Below are positions 46,154-58,485 of a DNA stretch of 64,000 nt, in pieces (the first letter of the stretch is position 1; every line of letters begins with the position of its first letter). A program made the translations under genes and the position numbers. Below the pieces are notes generated by a model. The model did not search any database, was not told where the DNA came from, and saw only the letters and a list, made by a program, of their open reading frames with translations. Location: contig NC_059508.1 of the NCBI RefSeq assembly GCF_914767665.1, positions 21,984,001-22,048,000 of the forward strand, given 5' to 3'. The DNA comes from Harmonia axyridis (taxonomy: Eukaryota > Arthropoda > Insecta > Coleoptera > Coccinellidae).

Positions 46154-46220
46154 ATATTCTAGTATAAGATGTACAAGAGTTTTTGAAACTCTAAGAAATA
46201 ATTTAATTTTATTGAATATA
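46153..46220 (+). tRNA. trnQ: tRNA-Gln (TTG), unit 3
   Basis: Full 68-base form with TATATTC/GAATATA acceptor. Confidence 0.85.
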
Positions 46221-46389
46221 ATTACAAAAAAAAATTAACAATTAAAAATTTAACTTATTAAGTTAAATTTAAAATTTAATATTTTAACCTTAAATAAAAA
46301 CTATTAAATTTTCATTAATTTAAGTGTACAAAAATTAATTCACAAAGTAAAAAATCCTATAAAATAGGATTATTTATATAAATATATTC
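46221..46389. other. AT-rich spacer before the repeat array, unit 3
   Basis: No gene. Hairpin AATCCTA/TAGGATT at 46353-46371. Confidence 0.55.
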
Positions 46390-48573
46390 GATAAATTTGA
46401 GTTGATTTTGGTGCCCTACTTCAGGATCAATTTCAACATTCTAAACTAATCCTGAGGCTAAGTCCAACAATCAACACCAAATCCGATAAATTTGAGTTGA
46501 TTTTGGTCGTCCTACTTCAGGATCAATTCCAATATTCTAAACCAATCCTGAGACTAAGCCCAACAATCAATACCAAATCCGATAAATTTGAGTTGATTTT
46601 GGTGTCCTACTTCAGGATCAATTTCAACATTCTAAACTAATCCTGAGGCTAAGTCCAACAATCAGCACCAAATCCGATAAATTTGAGTTGATTTTGGTGC
46701 CCTACTTCAGGATCAATTTCAACATTCTAAACCAATCCTGAGACTAAGCCCAACAATCAATACCAAATCCGATAAATTTGAGTTGATTTTGGTGCCCTAC
46801 TTAAGGATCAATTTCAACATTCTAAACCAATCCTGAGGTTAAGTCCAACAATCAACACCAAACCCGATAAATTTGAGTTGATTTTGGTGCCCTACTTCAG
46901 GATCAATTTCAATATTCTAAACCAATCCTGAGGCTAAGCCCAACAATCAACACCAAATCCGATAAATTTGAGTTGATTTTGGTGCCCTACTTCAGGATCA
47001 ATTTCAACATTCTAAACTAATCCTGAGGCTAAGTCCAACAATCAGCACCAAATCCGATAAATTTGAGTTGATTTTGGTGCCCTACTTCAGGATCAATTTC
47101 AACATTCTAAACCAATCCTGAGGCTAAGCCCAACAATCAGCACCAAATCCGATAAATTTGAGTTGATTTTGGTGCCCTACTTCAGGATCAATTTCAACAT
47201 TCTAAACCAATCCTGAGACTAAGCCCAACAATCAACATCAAATCCGATAAATTTGAGTTGATTTTGGTCGTCCTATTTCAGGATCAATTCCAATATTCTA
47301 AACCAATCCTGAGGCTAAGTCCAACAATCAACACCAAATCCGATAAATTTGAGTTGATTTTGGTCGTCCTACTTCAGGATCAATTTCAACATTCTAAACC
47401 AATCCTGAGGCTAAGTCCAACAATCAACACCAAATCCGATAAATTTGAGTTGATTTTGGTGCCCTACTTCAGGATCAATTTCAATATTCTAAACCAATCC
47501 TGAGGCTAAGTCCAACAATCAACACCAAATCCGATAAATTTGAGTTGATTTTGGTGCCCTACTTCAGGATCAATTTCAACATTCTAAACCAATCCTGAGG
47601 CTAAGCCCAACAATCAACACCAAACCCGATAAATTTGAGTTGATTTTGGTGCCCTACTTCAGGATCAATTTCAACATTCTAAACTAACCCTGAGGCTAAG
47701 TCCAACAATCAGCACCAAATCCGATAAATTTGAGTTGATTTTGGTGCCCTACTTCAGGATCAATTTCAACATTCTAAACCAATCCTGAGGCTAAGCCCAA
47801 CAATCAGCACCAAATCCGATAAATTTGAGTTGATTTTGGTGCCCTACTTCAGGATCAATTTCAACATTCTAAACCAATCCTGAAGCTAAGTCCAACAATC
47901 AACACCAAACCCGATAAATTTGAGTTGATTTTGGTCGTCCTACTTCAGGATCAATTTCAACATTCTAAACCAATCCTGAGGCTAAGTCCAACAATCAACA
48001 CCAAATCCGATAAATTTGAGTTGATTTTGGTGCCCTACTTCAGGATCAATTTCAACATTCTAAACCAATCCTGAGGCTAAGTCCAACAATCAACACCAAA
48101 TCCGATAAATTTGAGTTGATTTTGGTCGTCCTTCTTCAGGATCAATTTCAACATTCTAAACTAACCCTGAGGCTAAGTCCAACAATCAACACCAAATCCG
48201 ATAAATTTGAGTTGATTTTGGTGTCCTACTTCAGGATCAATTTCAACATTCTAAACTAATCCTGAGGCTAAGTCCAACAATCAGCACCAAATCCGATAAA
48301 TTTGAGTTGATTTTGGTCGTCCTATTTCAGGATCAATTTCAATATTCTAAACCAATCCTGAGGTTAAGTCCAACAATCAACACCAAACCCGATAAATTTG
48401 AGTTGATTTTGGTGCCCTACTTCAGGATCAATTTCAACATTCTAAACCAATCCTGAGGCTAAGTCCAACAATCAACACCAAATCCGATAAATTTGAGTTG
48501 ATTTTGGTCGTCCTACTTCAGGATCAATTTCAATATTCTAAACCAATCCTGAGGCTAAGTCCAACAATCAACG
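46390..48573. repeat. 95/96-bp tandem repeat array, unit 3 (about 23 copies)
   Basis: Same repeat family but a different subtype: mostly GAGTTGATTTTGGTGCCCTAC (95 bp), with AATTTCAACATT and CAGCACCAAATCC variants, where units 1 and 2 have GAATTGATTTTGGTCGTCC. The array is internally homogenised, so it diverged from or was replaced independently of the other two. Confidence 0.95.
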
Positions 48574-49026
48574 TTTAAGTTTTTAAAATTATTAGTTTTT
48601 GATTTTGAATAACTAAGAAACTGACTTTTAAATTTTTAAAATTTTTAAATATCACCTTATTAATAAATTTGTATAAGAATTCTATGGGGGGGGGATCAAT
48701 AGAATTCAATTTACAAAAATTTGAATAAATGGATTTATATTTAAAAATCAAAAAATTTTGTAATTAAAAATTATTCTTTCAATTTTATTTTCACAGAAAA
48801 GGTTTAAATTTTCTATAAAATGAATTTTCTGTTAGACTAGAAGAAGAATTTTTTCTAAAAGTTGATTTTTCTAACAAAATAGTTTGGAAAAAGAGATTTT
48901 ATGATAAATCCTTTTTTCACATAAAAAATAATCGATCCCTGTAAAATTTTGTAATCCGAAGATTTTTTCCAAATTTCATCAAATTTCACGAAATTTGGCA
49001 TTTTTTTCAAAAATTTCGGGGATGGA
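48574..49026. other. Non-coding segment between repeats and trnI, unit 3
   Basis: The stem-loop at 48677-48706 has a shorter stem (GAATTCTAT) and a longer G-run than in units 1 and 2. No gene seen. Confidence 0.6.
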
Positions 49027-49088
49027 ACTAGGGGTGGGTTGCACATGTTTCATCTCATCAAAATGACCCTTTCTTCAGGCGCCCTAAT
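49027..49088 (-). tRNA. trnI: Probable tRNA-Ile (GAT), unit 3
   Basis: Acceptor and anticodon stems conserved; one D-arm substitution (GACCC for GATCC on the plus strand). Confidence 0.6.
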
Positions 49089-50702
49089 AGGAATTTCCTC
49101 ATACATCGGTTTTTATATCCAAGTGTTATAATTGTTTTTTAGACAATAATGTCAATTTTAAAGATCAAATTTTTTGAAAAATTTCAAAAAAAAACGAAAA
49201 AAATGCAAAATTTTGCAATTTTTTGCATTTTTTGGGTCAAAATTTGGGCAAAAAAAAATGGCCTAAAATCGATACTTTATTAGCAGTATTAATTTAAATT
49301 TTGTCTTTTAATAGGGTTTTTCTCTTGGACCCTATGCCTTTTTAATTAAAGAATTTATTTATATATATCTATAATATTTAATAATTAATAATTACTTATT
49401 AATATATAATTATTTATATATAAGGGCGAAATATATCTTACATTGGATAGTACCATTAGTAATATTCTAGGTGCTAATTTTAATTAAATAGTTAAAATAA
49501 ACATTTTTAAATATATAAAAACCGATTTAATATTGGTATCTTAAGGGATATATAATAGTACTCCCGAAAAAAAGAGAAAGAATATATAAAGTAAATCAGT
49601 ATATAAAAACGACGGTGAATTTCGAGAATTTCTATATTAATAAATATTTTATATATTAATAATATTTATAATATATATATATAAAGAGTATAAATTATTA
49701 ATAATTAATTTAACATTAAAATATTAACATTTTATTTATATAAGAATTAAATTATAATTAATCTATAATTATTAATAATATATTAAAAATTATTAGTTAT
49801 TAATAAAGTTAATTTTTAATGAAAAATTCAAAATTAATGAAAAAAAAAAAAAAAAACCTAAGTATTAATGAATTAAATTATCATTAAGAAATATTATTTC
49901 TAAAGTATTATGGTATTTATCATGAAAATGAAGTTATTCTTATTTTAACTAAATCTATTGAAAATTACGTGAAAAATAGATTTAGAAAAATAAAATTAAT
50001 AAAGATTTCATAAAAAATTTAAATTAAAATATCTAACAAAAAAATCTAATTTTTAAATATTTGGTTAAATTTGTCTATTTTTTGGTTGTCTCGAATAATT
50101 TTTAATTTATTGGATAAAAAGTGATCTTAAAGGGTAAAAAAATGATTTGTTAGTAAAGTAAAGTTATTATGTCAATATTTTGATTTAAATTATAATTATT
50201 TTAAGTTTAATTATTACATAGTTAAAAAAATTATGTATAAAAATTTAGGATTTTCATAAAATTCGAGTAATTTTTGAAAATTTTATATAAATGCTTAAAA
50301 GGAAATCGCTCATAAAAAAAAAATCTATATTTTTTTGTTAGAAATTTAAATTTAAATAATTTTTAAAAATTGTGATATGGAAATTATCTAATAATTTTTT
50401 TTGAAAAAATTATTTGTTAGTGTAATAAAGTTATTTCGTTTAAAAATTTTGTGAAAAATTGTTAAAAATTTATCAAAATTTATGGATTTTTGAAAATTTT
50501 GATGATTAGGGGAGGAATTTTTTTTTTCATTTTTCATAAATTTGATTTTTATATAATTTTGAAAATTTTTAGAATAGGTTAATTTAAATATTTTAATAAA
50601 AATAGAAAATGTTTAGTTTCGGGGGGAACTAAATTAATAAATTTAAATTTAAATTTATTTTGAATTTTAAAAAATTTAATTTTTGATTATTTTATTTTAT
50701 AA
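49089..50702. other. AT-rich control region, unit 3
   Basis: Aligns with 5175-6783, with scattered substitutions and A-run length changes. No gene seen. Confidence 0.75.
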
Positions 50703-51751
50703 TAAAATTATAATTTATTTTTTTTAAATTATTGTATTTATCAAGAATTTTTTAAATCCGATAATTTAAAATATTTTTGATATTTGGTAGGCTTCAGTTT
50801 ATTACAAAATTTATTTTATTAAAATTAAATTTGAATAAAGCTATAACAGTCGGCAATAAGAATTGTTACAATTTATATTGTTTAGTATTGGATTTAGTGA
50901 GTAGGGTAGCACTAAATTTAAGGGTATAACTTGTAAATCCTTGGGGGAAAATTTTTTAATTTAGAGTTAAAAAGTTTAAGGTTTGGTTATTATCTAAGGG
51001 GACGTTTTTGACGGGAGGAAGTTACAAAGATTTGTTAACATAAAGTTTTTATAATTATAATTTATTTTTTAAAAATTATTGTATTTATTAAGAATTTTTT
51101 AAATCCGATAATTTAAAATATTTTTGATATTTGGTAGGCTTCAGTTTATTACAAAATTTATTTTATTAAAATTAAATTTGAATAAAGCTATAACAGTCGG
51201 CAATAAGAATTGTTACAATTTATATTGTTTAGTATTGGATTTAGTGAGTAGGGTAGCACTAAATTTAAGGGTATAACTTGTAAATCCTTGGGGGAAAATT
51301 TTTTAATTTAGAGTTAAAAAGTTTAAGGTTTGGTTATTATCTAAGGGGACGTTTTTGACGGGAGGAAGTTACAAAGATTTGTTAACATAAAGTTTTTATA
51401 ATTATAATTTATTTTTTAAAAATTATTGTATTTATTAAGAATTTTTTAAATCCGATAATTTAAAATATTTTTGATATTTGGTAGGCTTCAGTTTATTACA
51501 AAATTTATTTTATTAAAATTAAATTTGAATAAAGCTATAACAGTCGGCAATTAGAATTGTTACAATTTAAATTGTTTAGTATTGGATTTAGTGAGTAGGG
51601 TAGCACTAAATTTAAGGGTATAACTTGTAAATCCTTGGGGGAAAATTTTTTAATTTAGAGTTAAAAAGTTTAAGGTTTGGTTATTATCTAAGGGGACGCT
51701 TTTGACGGGAGGAAGTTACAAAGATTTGTTAACATAAAGTTTTTAAAATTA
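50703..51751. repeat. 347-bp tandem repeats, unit 3 (three copies)
   Basis: Starts at 50760, 51107 and 51454, again exactly 347 bp apart. All copies share private changes (GTTTATTACAAAATT, CAGTCGGCAAT), showing within-unit homogenisation. Confidence 0.9.
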
Positions 51752-51829
51752 TTAGTTTTAATAATTTAATTTTTTAAATTTAATTTAATTATTATTATTT
51801 TTAAATAAAGTTAATTTTTTTTTGTTTGA

Positions 51830-52624
51830 AATAAATTTTAACTAAATGTAGTCTTTTTTGGGTTTTAGTTAATTAGATATTTGATTATGGTATTAGATAT
51901 ATATATTCATTCAAGATTTATATGAATATTGTTTTAAATTTAATAAATTAGTAGTGTATATTTTTAATTATTAAAAAAATTTAGAATTAGTGATAAGATT
52001 TAGTATTTGCAATTTTTGTGCCAGCAGCAGCGGTTATACAAAAAATATAATATATATTTATTAGCTTTAATTAATAGAATTAAAAATTAAAAAAGAAATT
52101 TTAAGTTTTAAGGTGAAATTTTAATTTATTAATATTTTTAATTATGTTTTTATGAGGTTAAGAAATTATTATAATAAACTAGGATTAGATACCCTATTAT
52201 TAATTAAGTAAATTATAAAGTTAAGTGATTAATAGTTAAGTTCTTTAAAGCTAAATGATTTGGCGGTATTTTTACTTTTCAGAGGAACCTGTTCTATAAA
52301 CGATAATCCACGATTAAAATTACTTTAGTTAGAAACTTTTATATCGTCGTTGTTAAATATTTTTTTAGAAATTAATATTTAGATATTTTTTAAAAATTTA
52401 AATCAGATCAAGGTGAAGTTTATATTAAAGTAGAAATGGGTTACATTAAATTATATTTATGGATTTATATATTTTAAAAGTTTTATGAAATTGGATTTGA
52501 TTGTAATTAAATATTTTTATTTTTAATGATTTAGTACTAAAATATGCACATATTGCCCGTCGCTTTCATCTAATATGGAATAAGTCGTAACATAGTAGAT
52601 TTACTGGAAAGTGATTCTAGAATG
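51830..52624 (+). rRNA. rrnS: 12S rRNA, unit 3 (NUMT copy)
   Basis: All core motifs listed for unit 2 are present at equivalent positions (GCCAGCAGCAGCGG near 52020; GGATTAGATACCC near 52182). The 5' end is approximate. Confidence 0.88.
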
Positions 52625-52687
52625 TCAGTTTAGAGCTTGAATAAGCATCTTATTTACATTAAGAAGATAATTAATAATTTAAATTGA
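52625..52687 (+). tRNA. trnV: tRNA-Val (TAC), unit 3
   Basis: TAC anticodon preserved. Confidence 0.85.
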
Positions 52688-53982
52688 ATTTTAAAATTTA
52701 TTTAATTAATATATATATATATATATATATATAATTTTATTAAATAATTAGTATTTTTATTAGATTAAGAAAAATTTTATTTTATGATAGATTAATAGTA
52801 CTGAAAAGGAAAATTATATAAATTTATAAAAGAAACAATATTGTGTACCTTGTGTATCAGGGTTTATTAAAAATTTAATATTTATATATTTATCTCGAAT
52901 TTAAAAGAGCTATATAGTTATAAATATTATTGTTTAATAAATATTTATAATAATTATATAGTAATGAAACGTTATTCGTTTTTAAATATATCAAGTTTTT
53001 TAAGAAAAGAATTTAATTCATTATAAAAATTATAAAAATTTCATTTTTAATTTTTTGAATTTTTATTTTAATAGTTTTAGGGATAAGCTTAAAATTAAAT
53101 TATTATAATTAAATATTATAAATTAATAATTTATAGAATTAGAAATTTTTACTATTTGAAGTTTGTTAAAATTTGTTATTTAATTAAAAATATTTATATA
53201 TTAATTTAATTTTTTTATTAAAGTAAATTTAATAATAAAAATTATATTGAAATAATGATAAAATTAGTATTAATTATTTTGTAAAAATATAAGTAATTAC
53301 GAAAGGTATAATTAAGTAATTAGGCAAAAATATCTTTCACCTGTTTAATAAAAACATCTCTTTTTGATTATAATTTAAAGTAGGACCTGCCCACTGAATA
53401 AAATTTGAAGGGCCGCAGTATTTTGACTGTGCAAAGGTAGCATAATCATTAGTTTTTTAATTGAAAGCTTGTATGAATGGTTTGATGAGAAGATAACTTT
53501 CTAAATTTTATTATTTAAAAATTTTATTTTTAAGTTAAAAAGCTTAAATTTTTTTAAAAGACGAGAAGACCCTATAGAGTTTAATTTATAAAAGATTTTT
53601 AATTTAAAGAATTATAAAATTTAAAATTTTTGTTAAATTTGATTGGGGTGATAAAAAAATTAGATTAACTTTTTTAATTTTAACCATTAATTTATGAAAA
53701 ATTGATCCATTTTTATGATTAAAAGAATAAATTACCTTAGGGATAACAGCGTTATTTTTTTTTAGAGTTCAAATCGAAAGAAAAGATTGCGACCTCGATG
53801 TTGGATTAAAGTTAAATTTAGGTGTAGAAGCTTAAATATTTGGTCTGTTCGACCATTAAAACTTTACATGATCTGAGTTTAAACCGGTGTAAGCCAGGTT
53901 GGTTTCTATCTTTAATAATTTAATAAATTTTAGTACGAAAGGACCAAGTTTATGATTTAAAATTTTATAAATGAATAAAATT
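52688..53982 (+). rRNA. rrnL: 16S rRNA, unit 3 (NUMT copy)
   Basis: Hallmark motifs complete, including AGTACGAAAGGACCAAG. The short TA tract makes it the smallest of the three. Confidence 0.9.
52709..52733. repeat. (TA)n microsatellite in 16S 5' region, unit 3
   Basis: About 25 bases, the shortest allele and probably nearest the original. Confidence 0.85.
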
Positions 53983-54043
53983 ATTATTTTGGCAGATTAG
54001 TGCGTTAGATTTAGAATCTTTATAAGTATTTTATACAAATAAT
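53983..54043 (+). tRNA. trnL1: tRNA-Leu (TAG), unit 3
   Basis: TAG anticodon preserved. Confidence 0.85.
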
Positions 54044-54050
54044 AATTGAT

Positions 54051-54986
54051 ATAATTTTAATTTTGATAATTTTTATTTTAATAATTATTTGTATTTTAGT
54101 TAGAGTAGCTTTTTTAACTTTATTAGAACGTAAGTTATTAGGGTATATTCAAATTCGAAAAGGCCCTAATAAAGTAGGTTTTTTAGGAATTTTACAGCCT
54201 TTTAGTGATGCAATTAAATTATTTAGAAAAGAAATAATTTTTCCTTATATGGCTAATATTTTAATTTATATTATATCACCAGTTTTTAATTTAATTTTAG
54301 CATTAATATTATGAATTAGAATACCTTTTTATTGTTATTTATTTAAGTTTAATTTTTCTGTATTGTTTTTTTTTGTAATTTCTAGTTTTAGTGTGTATAC
54401 AATTATATTATCGGGTTGATCTTCAAATTCGATTTATTCTTTATTAGGAAGGCTTCGTTCTGTTGCTCAAGTAATTTCTTATGAAGTAAGAATATTTTTA
54501 ATTTTATTATCATTTTTAGTGTTAATTATATCTTTAAATTTAATAGATTTTATTTTTTATCAAAAATATGTTTGATTTGTTATATTTAATTTTCCTCTAA
54601 GAATAATATGATTTATTTCAAGATTAGCTGAAACTAATCGAACTCCTTTTGATTTTTCTGAGGGTGAATCAGAGTTAGTTTCAGGATTTAACGTTGAATA
54701 TAGAAGTTTTGGATTTGCTTTTATTTTTATGGCTGAATATTCTAATATTATTTCTATAAGAATAATAAGAAGGTTGATTTTTATAGGAGGAGATTTTTAT
54801 TCTATTATATTTTTTTTAAAATTATTATTTTTTTCTTTTATATGAATTTGGGTTCGAGGGACTTTACCTCGTTATCGATATGATAAATTAATATATTTAT
54901 CTTGAAAGGTTTTTTTGCCTGTTTCTTTGAATATACTTATATTAAATTTTAGATTAAGATTATTATTTATAGTATTAATTATATAG
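54051..54986 (+). CDS. ND1: ND1 (NUMT copy, frame open)
   Basis: 936 bp, ATA to TAG. Conserved RKGPNKVG is kept, followed by Phe instead of Tyr. A T-run near 54830 differs by a compensating T/A change and leaves the frame intact. Confidence 0.92.
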
Positions 54987-55004
54987 TTAATTAAATTTTG
55001 TATA

Positions 55005-55068
55005 AATCAATAGAAATTTAAATTCTTTCTTATATTTTCAAAATATATGCTTTTCAAGCTCATTGATT
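55005..55068 (-). tRNA. trnS2: tRNA-Ser (TGA), unit 3
   Basis: TGA anticodon preserved. Confidence 0.85.
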
Positions 55069-56206
55069 AATTAAATATTCATCAGTCTCAAATTTTATAA
55101 ATAATTGAGTTTAATATAAAGTATATGAAATAGATTAAGGTAAAAATTTGTCCTATGAAAATAAAAGGATTTTCAACTGGTTTAGCTCCGATTCATGTTA
55201 AAATTATAACTGTAACGATAAAATTTCAAAATATAATTTTATTAATATAATAAAAGCTGTTTCTTTTCATTATTTTGAAATTAATAAAAGGTATAAAATA
55301 AAGAATAGCAATTGATATTACTAAAGCAATTACACCTCCAAGTTTATTGGGAATAGAGCGAAGAATTGCATAAGCAAATAAAAAATATCATTCTGGTTGA
55401 ATATGAGGAGGGGTGGAAAGAGGATTAGCTGGGATAAAATTATCAGGATCTCTTAATATATAAGGATATAGAATAATAATATTTAAAATAAAAAATATTA
55501 TAATGAGAAAACCTAAAATATCTTTAAAGGAGAAATATGGATGAAAACTAATTTTATCTAAATTAGAATTAGATCCTAAAGGATTACTAGAGCCAGAGTT
55601 ATGTAAAAATAGTAAATGAATTATAATTAAAGCTGAAATAATGAAAGGTAAAATAAAATGAAATGAATAAAATCGGTTTAATGTAGCATTGTCAACAGCA
55701 AAACCTCCTCATAGTCAAATAACGATAGAATTTCCTAGGTAAGGGATTGCAGAAACTAAATTTGTAATTACAGTTGCTCCTCAAAAAGATATTTGCCCTC
55801 AGGGAAGAACATAACCTAAAAAGGCTGTAGCTATAGATATAAATAAAATAGTAGTTCCTGTCATTCAAGTTTCTGTAAGTTTGTAAGAACCAAAATATAA
55901 GCCTCGCCTAATATGTAAATATAAACATATAAAAAATAAAGAGGCTCCATTTGCATGAATAGTTCGTATTAACCATCCTATATTTACGTCTCGACAAATA
56001 TGAGTCACTCTATTAAAAGCTAAATCTACGTTTGCACAATAATGTATAGATAAAAATAATCCTGTAATAATTTGTATTATTAAACACAAGCCTAATAAAG
56101 ATCCAAAATTTCATAAATATGAAATATTTCTTGGTGTAGGTAGATCGATCAAAGAGTTGTTAATAATTTTCGTTAAAGAATTAATTTTTCGTATTGGTAT
56201 TTTCAT
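55067..56206 (-). CDS. CYTB: CYTB (NUMT copy, frame open)
   Basis: 1140 bp ATG to TAA, no stop found. It retains NPLG and HYCANVDLAFNRVTHICRDV, making it the best-preserved of the three cytochrome b copies. Confidence 0.92.
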
Positions 56207-56696
56207 ATTTAAATTGACGTAACGGTCCAAATTTTACTTTAGTAATTTTTACAACTGCAATTATTGAAATTAATAAATAAAAAATCAAAATTAAAAATAT
56301 GTTAGAATTTGGGTAATTTAAAAATTTATTTAAATTTAAATAAAAATTTCTAATTAAATCTATTTTATGTAAAATTTCATTATTAATATTTTGATTTATT
56401 AAATATAGATTTATATTATTTATAAATATAGTAATTATAAATAAACTAATTATAATAAATATAATATATTTATTAAATTTAAATTTTTCATTAGAGGCAG
56501 TTCTTGTTATATAAATAAATAAAATTAGTAAACCTCCAATTATAATTAATATTAAAATATATGAAAATCAAAAGTTTGATCTTATTAATCCTATAATGAT
56601 ACAAGTTATAATTGTATAAGTTAAAATAAGTAGTCCTAAGGATAGGGGGTGGGTAAGAAAAATTGCCAAAAAATTTAAAAATGTTAAAATTAAGAT
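56207..56696 (-). CDS. ND6: ND6 (NUMT copy, frame open)
   Basis: 490 bp, ATC start, incomplete T stop before CYTB; substitutions only. Confidence 0.84.
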
Positions 56697-56698
56697 TT

Positions 56699-56760
56699 CA
56701 GAGGGTAGTTTAATAAAAAATATTAATTTTGGAGATTAAAGATATATTTGTTTTCCTCTG
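56699..56760 (+). tRNA. trnP: tRNA-Pro (TGG), unit 3
   Basis: Intact acceptor; TGG anticodon. Confidence 0.8.
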
Positions 56761-56828
56761 ATATTTTAAAAGATTAAATCTTAAAGCTGGTTTACAAGAC
56801 CAGTATTTTTTTTAAATTATTAAAATAT
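56761..56828 (-). tRNA. trnT: tRNA-Thr (TGT), unit 3
   Basis: TGT anticodon preserved. Confidence 0.85.
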
Positions 56829-57105
56829 GGAAATAATTTTTTTAAGTATGTTTATTTTTAGAATTTTAAATTTTTTTATTAATCGAAAACATTTATTAAT
56901 AACATTACTTAGATTAGAATTAGTAATTTTAACTTTATTTATAATAATATATTTTTATTTATCTTATTTTAGTTATGAATTTTATTTTGTAGTAGTTTTT
57001 TTAACTATAAGTGTTTGTGAAAGAGTTTTGGGATTATCTTTATTAGTGTCAATAATTCGTTCTTATGGAAATGATTATTTTAATTCATTAAATATTTTAT
57101 GATAA
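56827..57105 (+). CDS. ND4L: ND4L (NUMT copy, frame open)
   Basis: Intact, with the ATGATAA overlap into ND4. Confidence 0.92.
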
Positions 57106-58422
57106 TATTAATAATATTAGTATTTATGATTCCTTTATGTTTTATAAATAAATTTTGATTAATTAAAAATTATTTAATTTCAATAAGAATTTGATTTTTT
57201 TCAAAAATTTCTTTTTTATTTTTTAGTTCATTAAATTTTTTTATAGGTATAGATTTTTTATCATATTTTTTGTTATTATTAAGGTTTTGAATTTCTTTTT
57301 TAATATTTATAGCTAGAGAAAAACTTTTTAATTTGAAAGATTTCAGTGAGTTATTTAGTATTTTATTATTATTATTATTGCTTTTTTTATTATTAACTTT
57401 TTCTTCTATAAATATATTTTTATTTTATATATTTTTTGAGGCTAGGTTAATTCCAATTTTGATTTTGATTTTAGGTTGAGGATATCAGCCTGAACGTATT
57501 CAAGCTGGAATATATATATTTTTTTATACAATTATAGCTTCTTTACCAATAATATTGTTTATTTTTATTTATTATTCAAAGTTTAAAACATTAGATTTGA
57601 CTTATATTAATGTAAATTTATTTAGTTTTATTTTATATTTTATAATAATAATAGTATTTTTAGTTAAAATGCCGATATTTTTATTTCATTTATGATTGCC
57701 TAAAGCACATGTAGAAGCTTCAGTTGCTGGGTCTATAATATTAGCAGGAGTGATATTAAAGTTAGGAAGATATGGACTTATTCGATTTTTAACTATATTT
57801 ATATATCTAGGAGTTAAGGTTAATTTTTTTTTAATTAATTTATCTTTAATAGGAGGGATTTTAGTTTCTTTAAGTTGTTTACGTCAAAGAGATATAAAAT
57901 CTTTAATTGCTTATTCTTCAGTTGTTCATATAGGACTTTTATTGTCAGGTTTATTAACATTTAATTCTTGAGGAATTACTGGATCTTTAATAATAATATT
58001 AGCTCATGGCTGTTGTTCTTCAGGATTATTTGTTTTAGTAAATATAAATTATGAACGTATTGTTAGTCGAAGTATTTTTCTTAATAAAGGTTTAATTAAT
58101 ATTGTACCTTTTTTATCTTTATGGTGATTTTTGTTAGTAATTAGAAATATAGCTGCACCACCTTCTTTAAATTTGTTAAGAGAAATTTTGTTAATTAATA
58201 GTTTAATTAATTATTCTCATATTTGTATATTTATATTAATAATTATAACTTTTTTGAGAGCTTCTTATAGTTTGTATTTATATTCTTTTAGTCAACATGG
58301 AAAATTTTACAGAAGATTATATTTTTTTGAATTAATTTCTTATCGAGAATTAATTTTATTACTCATACATTGGGTTCCTTTAAATTTAATTTTATTAAAA
58401 AGAGGAGATTTATTTTTCTTTT
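57099..58422 (+). CDS. ND4: ND4 (NUMT copy, frame open)
   Basis: The only unbroken ND4 here: 441 codons plus an incomplete T stop at trnH. The T-run at about 57826 has 9 T and keeps the frame. It has one extra codon (GGA) near the C-terminus, giving KRGDLFFFY where units 1 and 2 have KRDLFFLY. Codons read to the LPKAHVEAS motif and beyond show no stop. Confidence 0.92.
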
Positions 58423-58484
58423 ACTTAAATAGTTTATATAAAATATTGATTTGTGGAGTCAATGAAGTTACTTTAACTTTAAGT
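58423..58484 (+). tRNA. trnH: tRNA-His (GTG), unit 3
   Basis: Perfect ACTTAAA/TTTAAGT acceptor; GTG anticodon. Confidence 0.82.
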
Positions 58485-58485
58485 A

